Source of the DNA: Blastococcus fimeti
GTDB taxonomy: Bacteria; Actinomycetota; Actinomycetes; Mycobacteriales; Geodermatophilaceae
Assembly: GCA_900102115.1 (NCBI GenBank)
Contig: FNAW01000004.1
Location: 248,001 to 312,000 of the forward strand
Direction: 5' to 3'
Length of the DNA: 64,000 nt
Shown here piece after piece: positions 10,395-18,457 of this stretch. A program made the translations under genes and the position numbers. How positions within the stretch are numbered: position 1 is the stretch's first letter; each line of letters starts with the position of its first letter. The notes under the pieces were generated by a model that was not told the DNA's origin, did no database searches, and saw only the letters and a program-made list of their open reading frames with translations.

Positions 10395-11702
10395 TCAGGG
10401 GGTCCAGTCGCCGGTCGCGACGATGACCAGGCTGGGCGTGGTGATCTCGGCGGGCAGCTCGAAGAAGCGCGGCGCCGGGCCGGCCAGCTCCGGGAACTGC
10501 TCGACCAGCTGGGTGGCGGCCTCGAGCTGGGTCGCGTCGCCCTCGGTGTAGTAGACGGTGCTCGCGGGGACGTCGTCGCCGTCGTAGGCGCCGACGCCCG
10601 GGGACTCCCAGCCGCCGCCGACCACGGCGGTGGAGATCTTGGCGGCCAGGCCGGTGATGCTCGTGGCGTTGAGGACCACCACGGGCACGCGGACCGGGGT
10701 GGTCGCGGCCGGCTCGACCGGGGCATCGACGGCCAGCTCGGGCAGCGGGGGCAGCGGGACGACCGGGGCGACCGCCGCGGGGCCGGTCGGCTGCGTGGCG
10801 GCGGCCTCGTCGGTCTGCGGCGAGGTGAACTGGTAGACGCCCAGGACGCCCAGCGCGACGACGGCCATCGCGACCAGGCCCTTGGCGACGCGGCGCGGGG
10901 AGCGGCGGGGCTCCTCGTCGAGCAGCGCGACGCCGCTGTCCTTCGCGCCCTTCCGGCGGACCTCCTCGGCGGCCTGCCGCTCGGCGCGCAGCGCGGCGCG
11001 GCCACCGACGGGGGCGCGGGAGGAGGAGCGCTCGGCGCGGGGAGCGGAAATCTCGTCGTCGACGTTGCCGATGTCGGAGAGGTCCTCGTCGCGACGGGCG
11101 CCCGAGCGCTCGGGGATGAGCGTGGTGGAGGGGGCCAGTGCGGCCCGCATCTCCTCTTCCGACGGCAGGTCGCCGGAGCGGGAGGGCTTGGTCCAGTCGC
11201 CGTAGCGGGAGTCCGAGGCGCCGGCGGTCTGCCGCGGGAGGCGCGGGGCGGGCCCGTCGGTGCGGATACCGGCGGGCCCGGTGCTGGCCGGCTCGGCGCC
11301 GGACGGCCCGGCCATGGGCTCGGCGGCGATCTCCGCCTGGAGCGCCTTGCGGCGGGCGGCAGCCGCCTCGGCGGCGCGCAGGCTCTCGGCGAGCGGGCCG
11401 ACGGGGATCGAGGGCGCTGCGGACACGGGGCGTCCGGCCGCGGGGACCGGCGGGAGCGGGAGGCGGGAGCGGGAGACCGGGGTCGCGGCCTCGTCGGCGC
11501 GGTTGGCGACCGCAGCGGCCGTGGGACGTCGCACGGGGGCGGCGTCGAGCCGGGCGCGGTCGCGTCCCGGAGCGGTCGGGTGGTCGCTCAGTCCGGCGTC
11601 GGGAACCCCGCGCCAGAGCGCGTCCGGAGCGTCCGTCCGACGACGTCCACCGATGACGGACGAACTCGTCCCGTCACTGCCTGATCCCGCATGCCTGCCC
11701 AC
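10395..11702 (-). CDS. LytR_C-domain membrane protein (VirR-like)
   Basis: A 435-residue protein with a long, charged, Arg/Ala/Pro-rich cytoplasmic N-terminal half (about 1-270), one transmembrane helix (GLVAMAVVALGVLGVYQF), a Pro-rich linker and a C-terminal LytR_C domain (about 340-435, starting PVVVLNATSITGLAAKIS). LytR_C domains face the cell wall. In M. tuberculosis a DUF3263 gene next to a LytR_C gene (Rv0430-Rv0431, the latter VirR, a vesiculation regulator) gives the same pairing, so a cell-envelope role is likely. The GTG start has no SD but has a -10 box 8 nt upstream. Confidence 0.85.
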   Translation of the reverse strand: MGRHAGSGSDGTSSSVIGGRRRTDAPDALWRGVPDAGLSDHPTAPGRDRARLDAAPVRRPTAAAVANRADEAATPVSRSRLPLPPVPAAGRPVSAAPSIPVGPLAESLRAAEAAAARRKALQAEIAAEPMAGPSGAEPASTGPAGIRTDGPAPRLPRQTAGASDSRYGDWTKPSRSGDLPSEEEMRAALAPSTTLIPERSGARRDEDLSDIGNVDDEISAPRAERSSSRAPVGGRAALRAERQAAEEVRRKGAKDSGVALLDEEPRRSPRRVAKGLVAMAVVALGVLGVYQFTSPQTDEAAATQPTGPAAVAPVVPLPPLPELAVDAPVEPAATTPVRVPVVVLNATSITGLAAKISTAVVGGGWESPGVGAYDGDDVPASTVYYTEGDATQLEAATQLVEQFPELAGPAPRFFELPAEITTPSLVIVATGDWTP

Positions 11703-11710
11703 GGTGACCG

Positions 11711-11716
11711 AATCTA
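11711..11716 (-). promoter_or_regulatory. -10 box of a leaderless promoter
   Basis: TAGATT on the minus strand ends 8 nt before the GTG of the LytR_C gene. It lies in the 27-nt gap after the DUF3263 gene, so the LytR_C gene can be transcribed alone. Confidence 0.5.
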
Positions 11717-11729
11717 ATGCTTGTAACTC

Positions 11730-12065
11730 TCATTGCCCAGGACCTCGGGACGGACGCGTCCGTTGCCGCGCGGCCCGGACCCGGCGCAGCCGCCGGACGA
11801 GCAGTGGGTCGGCCACCAGCGCGGCCGGCCGGTCGACCAGGGCGTTGAGCACCTGGTAGTAACGGGTCGGGCTGAGCTCGAACCGGTCACGGATCGCCGT
11901 CTCCTTGGCGCCGGCCGCGCGCCACCACTGCCGCTCGAAGGCCAGCATCTCCCGCTCCCGCGGGGAGAGGTCCAGCCCCACGACCTGCGGAGATGCCGGG
12001 ACGGACAGCTCCGCCGCGGCGTCGTCCCCACCGGCTGCGAGTGCCGTCGAGAGGTCGGTGCTCAT
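11730..12065 (-). CDS. DUF3263 helix-turn-helix protein
   Basis: A 111-residue protein. The conserved core (LSPREREMLAFERQWWRAAGAKETAIRDRF, then ELSPTRYYQVLNALVDRP) is the DUF3263 family, a small actinobacterial HTH-like domain presumed to bind DNA. The Trp-Trp pair and SPTRYYQ helix are intact. The ATG at 12065 has AGGAG at good spacing; the longer reading from 12248 is unsupported. It lies 27 nt upstream of the LytR_C gene, an arrangement conserved in mycobacteria. Confidence 0.88.
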   Translation of the reverse strand: MSTDLSTALAAGGDDAAAELSVPASPQVVGLDLSPREREMLAFERQWWRAAGAKETAIRDRFELSPTRYYQVLNALVDRPAALVADPLLVRRLRRVRAARQRTRPSRGPGQ

Positions 12066-12198
12066 GCTCGTCCCAGCTCCTGCCTGACTCCGCCGACCCG
12101 TGTGCGGGTGGCTCGGGAGGAACGGTAGGCGAGGCCTCCGACAGTTCTCGGCGCTCCGTCCGCGCCCTTCGCCGGACCACCCGGAACGGCGGCACAGG

Positions 12199-13116
12199 TC
12201 ACAGCCCGGCCGGCAGGACCTCCGGAACCGACCGGCGTGTCCCTGCACGGGCGTGTCGCAGGGTGTCCGCCGTGAACACCGCCAGCGCCACCCAGACGAT
12301 GGCGAAACCGGCCAGCCGCGCGGGTGGCATCGGCTCGCCGTAGACGAACACCCCGACCGAGAGCTGCATCAGCGGGGTGACGTACTGCAGGAGCCCGATC
12401 GTCGACAGGGGGATGCGCCGGGCCGCGGCGGCGAACAGCAGGAGCGGGACGGCCGTGGCGATCCCGGAGCTCACCAGCAGCAGGGCGTGGCCGGTGCCGG
12501 CGGAGCCGAACGTCCCGGTGCCGTCGCTGTGGAGGAAGGCCAGCAGCGCGATCGCCGGCAGCGTCATCACCGCCGTCTCGAGGAGGAGACCCGGCGCGGC
12601 CTCGACCCGGACCAGCTTCTTCATCAGCCCGTAGAGCCCGAAGCTGGCCGCCAGTCCCAGCGCGATCCACGGCGGGCGGCCGTAGTCGACGGTCAGGACG
12701 GCGACCGCGATCCCGGCGATGGCGACGGCCACCCACTGCAGCCGCCGCAGCCGCTCGCCGAAGACGACGACGCCCAGGAGGACGCTCACCAGCGGGTTGA
12801 TGAAGTAGCCGAGCGAGGTCTCGACGACGTGCTCGGAGTTCACGCCGTAGACGAAGATCAGCCAGTTCGCGGCGATGAGCACGGACGCGCCGGCGAGGAC
12901 CAGCACCGTGCGCCGGTCGGTCACCGCGGCCCGGACGTGCCCCCAGCGGCGGACCGCGGTGAGCAGCAGCGCGACGAACAGCAGCGACCAGACCACGCGG
13001 TGGGCCACGATCTCGACGCCGCCGGCGGGCTCCAGGAGCGGGAAGTACAGCGGGAACAGGCCCCACAGGGAGTAGGCGGCCAGCCCGGAGACGACCCCCC
13101 GGCGACGCTCGTCCAC
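12199..13116 (-). CDS. rarD: RarD-type EamA/DMT permease
   Basis: A 305-residue protein with ten predicted transmembrane helices in two EamA repeats. The start (GVVSGLAAYSLWGLFPLYF) and ANWLIFVYGVNSEHVVETSLGYFINPL are the hallmarks of the RarD branch of the drug/metabolite transporter superfamily. Members are proposed exporters; the name came from chloramphenicol sensitivity in Pseudomonas and no substrate is established. The GTG at 13116 has TACGGT 8 nt upstream. It is divergent from the DUF5313-like gene with 42 bp between the starts. Confidence 0.9.
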   Translation of the reverse strand: MDERRRGVVSGLAAYSLWGLFPLYFPLLEPAGGVEIVAHRVVWSLLFVALLLTAVRRWGHVRAAVTDRRTVLVLAGASVLIAANWLIFVYGVNSEHVVETSLGYFINPLVSVLLGVVVFGERLRRLQWVAVAIAGIAVAVLTVDYGRPPWIALGLAASFGLYGLMKKLVRVEAAPGLLLETAVMTLPAIALLAFLHSDGTGTFGSAGTGHALLLVSSGIATAVPLLLFAAAARRIPLSTIGLLQYVTPLMQLSVGVFVYGEPMPPARLAGFAIVWVALAVFTADTLRHARAGTRRSVPEVLPAGL

Positions 13117-13124
13117 GGGGCGCC

Positions 13125-13130
13125 ACCGTA
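13125..13130 (-). promoter_or_regulatory. -10 box for rarD
   Basis: TACGGT on the minus strand, 8 nt before the rarD GTG; back to back with the -10 of the divergent gene. Confidence 0.4.
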
Positions 13131-13145
13131 CGCGTGCCGACGGCC

Positions 13146-13151
13146 TACCTT
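13146..13151 (+). promoter_or_regulatory. -10 box of the DUF5313-like gene
   Basis: TACCTT ends 7 nt before the GTG at 13159, the leaderless spacing. Confidence 0.45.
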
Positions 13152-13158
13152 CGAGGGC

Positions 13159-13557
13159 GTGCGCGGTGATCGGCCCGACCCGGTGCGGTGGCTCTGGTAC
13201 GCGCTGGGTGGCGGACTCCCCCGGCGGTTGTCCCCCTGGGTCCTGGCCGACACGACCGGGCGGACCTGGATCTGGCGGCACTTCGCCCGGGCGCTGGTGC
13301 AGATGCTCCCGCTGGTGGTGCTCTGCCTGACCCTGCCGCCGGTGGCCCTGTCCTACCGGCTGTCGGCGGCCGTCGGCGGGCTGCTGATCGGACTGCTGTT
13401 CTCGATGGCGTTCATGACCGAGACGACCGAGCACCGGGTGGTGAAGGCCGGGTACCCGCCGGGGACGGCGGCCCGGCTGCGCGAGGAGCGGGCCGAGCGC
13501 GAGCGCGTGGAGCGGAAGGCGCGCTACCGCCGCGACGGCGCGGGCAGCTTCGACTGA
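13159..13557 (+). CDS. DUF5313-like membrane protein
   Basis: A 132-residue protein that opens with DPVRWLWYALGGGLPRRLSPWVLADTTG, the signature of a small actinobacterial membrane family annotated DUF5313. Two transmembrane helices follow (about 42-62 and 66-86), then a strongly charged, coiled C-terminal tail (RLREERAERERVERKARYRR). Function is unknown. It is followed 18 nt later by the 3' side of a convergent tRNA gene. Confidence 0.75.
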   Translation: MRGDRPDPVRWLWYALGGGLPRRLSPWVLADTTGRTWIWRHFARALVQMLPLVVLCLTLPPVALSYRLSAAVGGLLIGLLFSMAFMTETTEHRVVKAGYPPGTAARLREERAERERVERKARYRRDGAGSFD

Positions 13558-13575
13558 GCCGGGATCCGGGAGCGG

Positions 13576-13648
13576 AGCCGACGAGGGGACTTGAACCCCT
13601 AACCGCCCGATTACAAGTCGGGTGCGCTACCAATTGCGCCACGTCGGC
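13576..13648 (-). tRNA. tRNA-Thr(TGT)
   Basis: A 73-nt cloverleaf. Acceptor GCCGACG pairs with CGTCGGC, the D-loop contains TTGGTAGC, the anticodon stem CCCGA/TCGGG encloses CTTGTAA (anticodon TGT), and the T-arm is AGGGGTTCAAGTCCCCT. The discriminator is U. CCA is not encoded. Confidence 0.97.
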
Positions 13649-13714
13649 GGGACATGGGACGAGTCCCCCGACCCAGCATAGGGAGCGCGGACGGGCCGTC
13701 TGCCCGGTCAGTGT

Positions 13715-14770
13715 TCAGGGGCGGGCCTCGAGCACCAGGTTGAAGGGGGTCTCGGTGGCCCGCCGGATGCGGCTGAACCCGGCCTCCCTCAGCAGCTCGG
13801 TCAGCCGCGCCTCCCCGGCCTGCGCGCCGAGCGCCGTCCCGGGCTCCTCGCTCTTCGAGTGCGCCACGCAGATCACCGTCGACGCCCCGTAGAAGAGCCG
13901 GCCCACCGGGTTGAGGTTGTCCTCGAGCCGGTCGTTGGCGTACGGCTCGACCAGGAGCAAGGCGCCGTCATCGGCGAGCGCCTCGCGGACGTGCCGCGCC
14001 GCGGTCAGCGGGTCGGGCATGTCGTGGAGGGCGTCGAAGACGGTCACCAGGTCGTACTGCTCGCCCGGGAAACCGGCGGCGTCGGCCACCTCGAACGAGA
14101 CCCGGTCAGCGAGGCCGGCGTCCGCGGCACGCGTGCGGGCCTGCTCCACCGAGGGCGCGTGGTAGTCGAAGCCGACGACCCGGGAGGCCGGGTACGCCTC
14201 GGCCAGCAGCAGGGTGGAGGAGCCGTGGCCGCATCCCACGTCGGCGACGCGGGCGCCCGCGCGCAGCGTGTCCTCGACACCGTCCAGGGCGGGGATCCAG
14301 GAGGAGACGAGGTTGGCGACGTAGCCGGGGCGGAAGAAGCGCTCGGTCCCCTCGAACAACCTCGGGTCCTGGGCGTGCCAGGGGAAGCCCTCACCGGTGT
14401 GGAAGGCCTCGGCGATCCGGTCGATGTTCGTGCCGGCGGCGAGCGGGATGAGGAAGGCGGCAGCCGCCTGCATGCCGCCCGGGTCGGCGAGCACGAACGC
14501 CTGCTCCTCGGTGAGGGAGAACCGCTCGCTCGCGGGGTCGTAGGTCACGTAGCCGCCCGCTGCCTGGGTCGACAGCCACTCGCGCACGTACCGCTCGTCG
14601 ACGCCCGCCTCGCGGGCGACGTCCGCGGGGGTCGCCGGCATCACGGCCAGGAGCGCCCGGTAGAGCCCGAGGCGGTCGCCGAGGGCTGCGCCCAGTGCCT
14701 GGAAGCTCGCCCCCACGTCGACGACGAACCGCCCGAGCAGGTCGTTGAGCTTGGCCTCGTCCACGGTCAT
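13715..14770 (-). CDS. Class I SAM-dependent methyltransferase with N-terminal winged helix
   Basis: A 351-residue protein. Residues about 1-110 form a winged-helix dimerisation domain (LGLYRALLAV, REAGVDERYVREWLSTQAAGGYV). The Rossmann domain follows, with motif I VADVGCGHGSSTLLLA near residue 180, an acidic motif II (VVGFDYHAP) and the post-I DLVTVFDALHDM. The layout is like small-molecule O- or C-methyltransferases. The ATG at 14770 follows GGGAG. It stands alone, divergent from nothing and 81 bp downstream of lysG, so context does not give a substrate. Confidence 0.85.
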   Translation of the reverse strand: MTVDEAKLNDLLGRFVVDVGASFQALGAALGDRLGLYRALLAVMPATPADVAREAGVDERYVREWLSTQAAGGYVTYDPASERFSLTEEQAFVLADPGGMQAAAAFLIPLAAGTNIDRIAEAFHTGEGFPWHAQDPRLFEGTERFFRPGYVANLVSSWIPALDGVEDTLRAGARVADVGCGHGSSTLLLAEAYPASRVVGFDYHAPSVEQARTRAADAGLADRVSFEVADAAGFPGEQYDLVTVFDALHDMPDPLTAARHVREALADDGALLLVEPYANDRLEDNLNPVGRLFYGASTVICVAHSKSEEPGTALGAQAGEARLTELLREAGFSRIRRATETPFNLVLEARP

Positions 14771-14851
14771 GGCGGACTCCCTCGACGGAGCGGACCCCGT
14801 GGCGACCCACTGTCCCGCCGGGTGCCGACCCCCTGCCAGGGACGCAGGTCC

Positions 14852-15742
14852 CTACCGGTCGGGACCGCCCGCGGTGCGCAGCTCGCGGGCGGCGGCGGCC
14901 AGGACCGCCTCCCGCACCCGGTCGAGCGTCGCCGAGCGCAGCCGCCACTGCTGCCAGTACAGGGTGACGTCCACGGCCGCCTCCCGGTCGAGGTCGACCA
15001 GGCCCGACCGGCGCTGGAGGTCGGGCACCATCCCCCAGCCCAGGCCGAGTGCGATCGCGTCGACGAAGTCCGCCGAGGCGGGCACGTGGTGGGTCGGCGG
15101 GGCGACGCCGTCGCCCGCCCGCGACTGGAGGTAGCGGTGCTGCAGGTCGTCGCGGCGGTCGAAGACCACCACCGGCGCGCGGGCCAGCGCCTCGGCGGTC
15201 ACGCCGTCGGCGAACCAGCGCTGCCGGAAGCCGGATGCGGCCATCGGCCGGTAGCGCATGGCGCCCAGCAGCGTCGACGTGCAGCCGGGGACCGGGGCGG
15301 CCTCGGCGGTGACCGCCGCCATGACGGTGCCCGCCCGCAGCAGCGCACTGGTGTGCTCCTGGTCCTCGCGGTGCAGGTCGACGCACGCCTCGGCGGCCAG
15401 GGGCGCGAGCGCGGGCAGGATCCAGGTGGCCATCGAGTCGGCGTTGACCGCGATCGGCAGCGTGGGCACCCGCTCCGACGCCGGCTCGCTGCCCAGCTCA
15501 CGGGCCACGTCCGCGGCGAGCAGCTCCACCTGCCGGGCCAGCCGCAGCACCGCCCGCCCGGACCCGGTCACCTGCACCGGCTTGCTCCGGACCAGCAGGA
15601 TCCGGCCGGTCGCCGCCTCGAGGGCTCGCAACCGCTGGCTGATCGCCGACGGCGTGACGTGCAGCGACCGGGCGGCCGCCTCGAGCGTGCCCTCGCGCAC
15701 GGTCACGTCCAGCGCCCGCAGCTGGGCCAGGTCAAGATCCAT
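14852..15742 (-). CDS. lysG: LysR-type regulator LysG/ArgP
   Basis: A 296-residue LysR-family regulator. The N-terminal winged HTH (LRALDVTVREGTLEAAARSLHVTPSAISQRLRALE) matches the ArgP/LysG subgroup closely. The C-terminal domain binds the effector, basic amino acids in characterised members. It is divergent from lysE, the arrangement in Corynebacterium glutamicum where LysG with lysine or arginine activates lysE. The intergenic region is 70 bp and holds -10 boxes for both genes. Confidence 0.92.
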   Translation of the reverse strand: MDLDLAQLRALDVTVREGTLEAAARSLHVTPSAISQRLRALEAATGRILLVRSKPVQVTGSGRAVLRLARQVELLAADVARELGSEPASERVPTLPIAVNADSMATWILPALAPLAAEACVDLHREDQEHTSALLRAGTVMAAVTAEAAPVPGCTSTLLGAMRYRPMAASGFRQRWFADGVTAEALARAPVVVFDRRDDLQHRYLQSRAGDGVAPPTHHVPASADFVDAIALGLGWGMVPDLQRRSGLVDLDREAAVDVTLYWQQWRLRSATLDRVREAVLAAAARELRTAGGPDR

Positions 15743-15748
15743 GAAGCA

Positions 15749-15754
15749 ACGCTA
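15749..15754 (-). promoter_or_regulatory. -10 box of lysG
   Basis: TAGCGT on the minus strand, 6 nt before the lysG ATG; no SD is present, so the transcript is probably leaderless. Confidence 0.5.
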
Positions 15755-15799
15755 ACGGTGCGGAAGAATCATGAGCTGGACCCGGGGCGGTTCGGTTCC

Positions 15800-15805
15800 T
15801 AGCGT
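15800..15805 (+). promoter_or_regulatory. -10 box of lysE
   Basis: TAGCGT ends 7 nt before the lysE GTG. It is the same hexamer as the divergent lysG -10, 45 bp away. Confidence 0.55.
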
Positions 15806-15812
15806 CGACGCC

Positions 15813-16445
15813 GTGTCCACAACCCCGGCCCTCGTGGCCCTCGCCTCCGGGCTCGCTCTCGGCCTCGGGCTCATCGTGGCCATCGGCGCGCAGAACGCCT
15901 TCGTCCTGCGACAGGGACTCCGGCTCGAGCACGTCGCCGCCGTCGTGGCGGTGTGCGCACTGTCCGACGTGGCCCTCATCGCCGCCGGGGTCCTCGGCGC
16001 CGGGGCGGCCGTCTCCCGGGTGCCGCTGCTGATCCCCGTGGTGTGCTTCGCCGGCGCCGCCTTCCTCCTGGCGTACGGCGTCGTGGCCGGCCGGCGCGCC
16101 ACCCGCCCCGGCGCCCTGCTCACCGAGGCGGGGGGTCCCGGCACGGGCCTCGCCGCCGCCGTCGGCACCTGCCTGGCGCTGACCTGGCTGAACCCGCACG
16201 TCTACCTGGACACCGTCGTCCTGCTGGGCTCGATGGCCGCGACGTACGACGGTCACCGGTGGCAGTTCGCCCTCGGCGCGGGGCTCGGCAGCGTGCTGTG
16301 GTTCGCCGCGCTCGGTTACGGCGCCCGCCTGCTCCGACCGGTCTTCGCCCGCCCGGCGGCCTGGCAGGTCCTCGACGGCGTCATCGCCGTCGTCATGTCC
16401 GTGCTCGCCGTGTCCCTCGTCGTCCGGGGGCTGGACGCGCTGTGA
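15813..16445 (+). CDS. lysE: L-lysine/arginine exporter LysE
   Basis: A 210-residue membrane protein with five to six hydrophobic helices. The N-terminal LGLGLIVAIGAQNAFVLRQGLR motif is diagnostic of the LysE exporter family, and TWLNPHVYLDTVVLLGS is conserved too. It exports basic amino acids in exchange for protons or hydroxide and prevents toxic accumulation from peptides. The GTG at 15813 is chosen from the -10 spacing; the upstream reading from 15771 covers the promoter. Its stop is 9 nt from the stop of the convergent GNAT gene. Confidence 0.95.
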   Translation: MSTTPALVALASGLALGLGLIVAIGAQNAFVLRQGLRLEHVAAVVAVCALSDVALIAAGVLGAGAAVSRVPLLIPVVCFAGAAFLLAYGVVAGRRATRPGALLTEAGGPGTGLAAAVGTCLALTWLNPHVYLDTVVLLGSMAATYDGHRWQFALGAGLGSVLWFAALGYGARLLRPVFARPAAWQVLDGVIAVVMSVLAVSLVVRGLDAL

Positions 16446-16454
16446 CCGTCGGCG

Positions 16455-16916
16455 TCACCCGGCCGGCTGCCACGCGTAGCGCACGTCGGGCTCGCGTTCC
16501 TCGTTGCCCGCGCCGTCGGTGCGCTCGACGGCGACGAACCCGTGCCGCTCGTAGAACCGCTGCGCCGGCCCGTTGACCTGGAAGGTCCACAGCTGCAGCC
16601 CGCCGGGCTGCCGCTCCTGCGCCAGCGCGATGCACCGGTCCCCGATCCCCCGTCCCCGGACGTCGGGATCCAGGTAGAGCTGGTCGATCCAGCCGGGCGT
16701 CAGCGCGAGGACGCCGGCGACCGCACCGCCGAGCTCGGCGACCCAGGTCTCCTCCCGCGGCACGACGACGTCCCGGAGCCACCGCCGGACGTCGTCGTCC
16801 GGATGCGCACGGCGCACGGTGGGCAGCGCGGCGTCGAAGGAGCGCAGCCAGACGTCGGCGACCGCCGCGGCGTCGTCCGGCCGGGCGCGGCGGAGGACCA
16901 GGGGGCCGGCCGTCAC
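16455..16916 (-). CDS. GNAT family N-acetyltransferase
   Basis: A 153-residue acetyltransferase. The acetyl-CoA pyrophosphate loop is visible as LYLDPDVRGRGIGDRCI and the final NGPAQRFYERHGFVAVE segment is the typical GNAT C-terminus. The substrate is unknown. Its GTG overlaps the stop codon of the upstream membrane-protein gene (GTGA), so it is the third gene of an operon with the two paralogous membrane proteins. Confidence 0.9.
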   Translation of the reverse strand: MTAGPLVLRRARPDDAAAVADVWLRSFDAALPTVRRAHPDDDVRRWLRDVVVPREETWVAELGGAVAGVLALTPGWIDQLYLDPDVRGRGIGDRCIALAQERQPGGLQLWTFQVNGPAQRFYERHGFVAVERTDGAGNEEREPDVRYAWQPAG

Positions 16917-17584
16917 GCGGCTTCCGAGCCGGCGGCCGGGAGGTCGCGGACGTGTGCGGCGGGATCGCTGCCGGGGACCGGGCCGTCGGCCAGCCAGCGC
17001 GCGAAGCCCACCGGGTCCCGCCGCTCCAGCTCGTCGAGCACCGCCTCCCTGCGCCCGACGAGCGCCCGCCGCACGACCGGGTCGAGCCGGGCGGTGAGCA
17101 GGACGGTGCTGCGCAGCCACTCGTCCCCCAGGCCGCGGGTCGACAGCCCGCCCACCGGCGGCATCAGCAGCGTCGGCCCCTCCGACCCGACCGGGACGGG
17201 CCGCACCGGGACGGGTCGGGCCGGTCGCTCCGCCTGGCCCGGTCGGGCGCTGCTCCGGCGCAGCCGGACCCCCACCACCGCACCGGCCACCGCGGCGGCC
17301 ACGAGCACCGCGACCAGGCCTCCGGCCAGCGCCGACAGCCCGGCGACGACGAGGAGCGCCCCGGCGGTCCACCCCGCTGCCCGGACGCCCGCGTCGAGCG
17401 CCGCGCCGCGCTGCGAGCCCGGCGATTCGGCGACCATCCCGGCGGTGGTGGCACCCACGAGCGCCGCGGCGACCAGCAGCGCGACGAGTCCCGGCACCCG
17501 CAGTGCGAGTGCCCCCACCACCGCCAGCACGGCGGCGGCCGGGACGACGACGACGAGCGCCGACCGGAGGAGCGGAGCGGGCAC
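16913..17584 (-). CDS. Membrane protein, paralogue A of a tandem pair
   Basis: A 223-residue protein with four hydrophobic helices in its first half (about 5-120) and a cytoplasmic tail. The tail carries GLGDEWLRSTVLLTARLDP, then RREAVLDELERRDPVGFARWL. The same order and nearly the same words occur in the next upstream gene, so this is a tandem duplication. No named domain is recognised. The GTG at 17584 has GGAGG 5 nt upstream, which rejects longer readings. It overlaps the GNAT gene by 4 nt. Confidence 0.7.
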   Translation of the reverse strand: MPAPLLRSALVVVVPAAAVLAVVGALALRVPGLVALLVAAALVGATTAGMVAESPGSQRGAALDAGVRAAGWTAGALLVVAGLSALAGGLVAVLVAAAVAGAVVGVRLRRSSARPGQAERPARPVPVRPVPVGSEGPTLLMPPVGGLSTRGLGDEWLRSTVLLTARLDPVVRRALVGRREAVLDELERRDPVGFARWLADGPVPGSDPAAHVRDLPAAGSEAA

Positions 17585-17700
17585 AGCGGCCTCCGGGGTG
17601 CGCCGGGACGGGGCGGACGCCCACCGGGCGCCGATGCGGCCCGCCCTACCCCGGGATCCCCCGCTCTGCACGCGTTCCCGGGGTGTCGTCCGCGCCTGGG

Positions 17701-18378
17701 CTACTCGCGCAGGAACTCCGCCGGGTTGCTGCCCCGATCCGCCCCGTCCCCCAGCCAGCGCGCGAACCCGTCCGGATCGCGCCGCTCCAGCTCGTCCAGG
17801 ATCGACGCCCTCCGGGCAGCGACCGCCTCGGGGGTGAGCGGGTCCGGGGAGACGTCCAGGAGCGCCGTCGTGCGCAGCCACTCCTCCCCGAGCGACCGGT
17901 TGCTGAGGAAGCGGACCGGCGGCAGGACCGTTCTCGTGCTGCCGGTCGAACCGATGCGGAACGTCGGCGCCGCGGGGTGCAGCGGGGACAGGACGACCGG
18001 GCTCTCCGACTCGTCCGGGAGCGGCGTCCCGGCCGGTGCGGCGTGGCCGGGGGCAGGTCGGCGGAGCACCAGGGCGGCTGCGGCGAGCAGCGCAGCGGCG
18101 AGCAGGGTCGCCGCCGTCCCGACGAGCAGCGCGGCGCCGCAGAGGACCAGCAGCCCACCGGCGGTGCATGCCGCCGTCCACGCCCACGCGACCAGAGCCA
18201 CCTCGCCCGCCCGCGACTCCTCCCAGGCCGCTCCGGCCCGGCCCGCAGCCACCAGAGCGGAGACGACCCCGAGGCCGACGAACGCCGAGCCCTCCAGGCC
18301 GAGCCCGCCGACGACCGCCAGCACAGCCACGAACGGTGCAGCCAGGACCAGCGCGGGGCGTGCGGGGAGACCGGGCAC
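17701..18378 (-). CDS. Membrane protein, paralogue B of a tandem pair
   Basis: A 225-residue protein with four hydrophobic helices followed by a Pro-rich linker and a C-terminal motif SLGEEWLRTTALLDVSPDP, then RRASILDELERRDPDGFARWL. It pairs with paralogue A 116 nt downstream. The helices diverge while the tail motif is kept, which suggests the tail is the working part. The GTG start has GGAGGA in front. Function unknown. Confidence 0.7.
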   Translation of the reverse strand: MPGLPARPALVLAAPFVAVLAVVGGLGLEGSAFVGLGVVSALVAAGRAGAAWEESRAGEVALVAWAWTAACTAGGLLVLCGAALLVGTAATLLAAALLAAAALVLRRPAPGHAAPAGTPLPDESESPVVLSPLHPAAPTFRIGSTGSTRTVLPPVRFLSNRSLGEEWLRTTALLDVSPDPLTPEAVAARRASILDELERRDPDGFARWLGDGADRGSNPAEFLRE

Positions 18379-18457
18379 GGGCGTCCTCCAGCTGAGGTCG
18401 GGTGACGTCGACGGCCGGCCGCCTGGCCCTCCGTGTCACCCGGCAGTATCCACGCCC

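Noticed and set aside
7800-11684. A 1294-codon plus-strand open frame opposite the hydrolase-ABC fusion
   Set aside because: It is an antisense shadow of GC-rich coding DNA: composition is Gly/Arg/Ala/Val with no domains, and both minus-strand genes under it have intact motifs.
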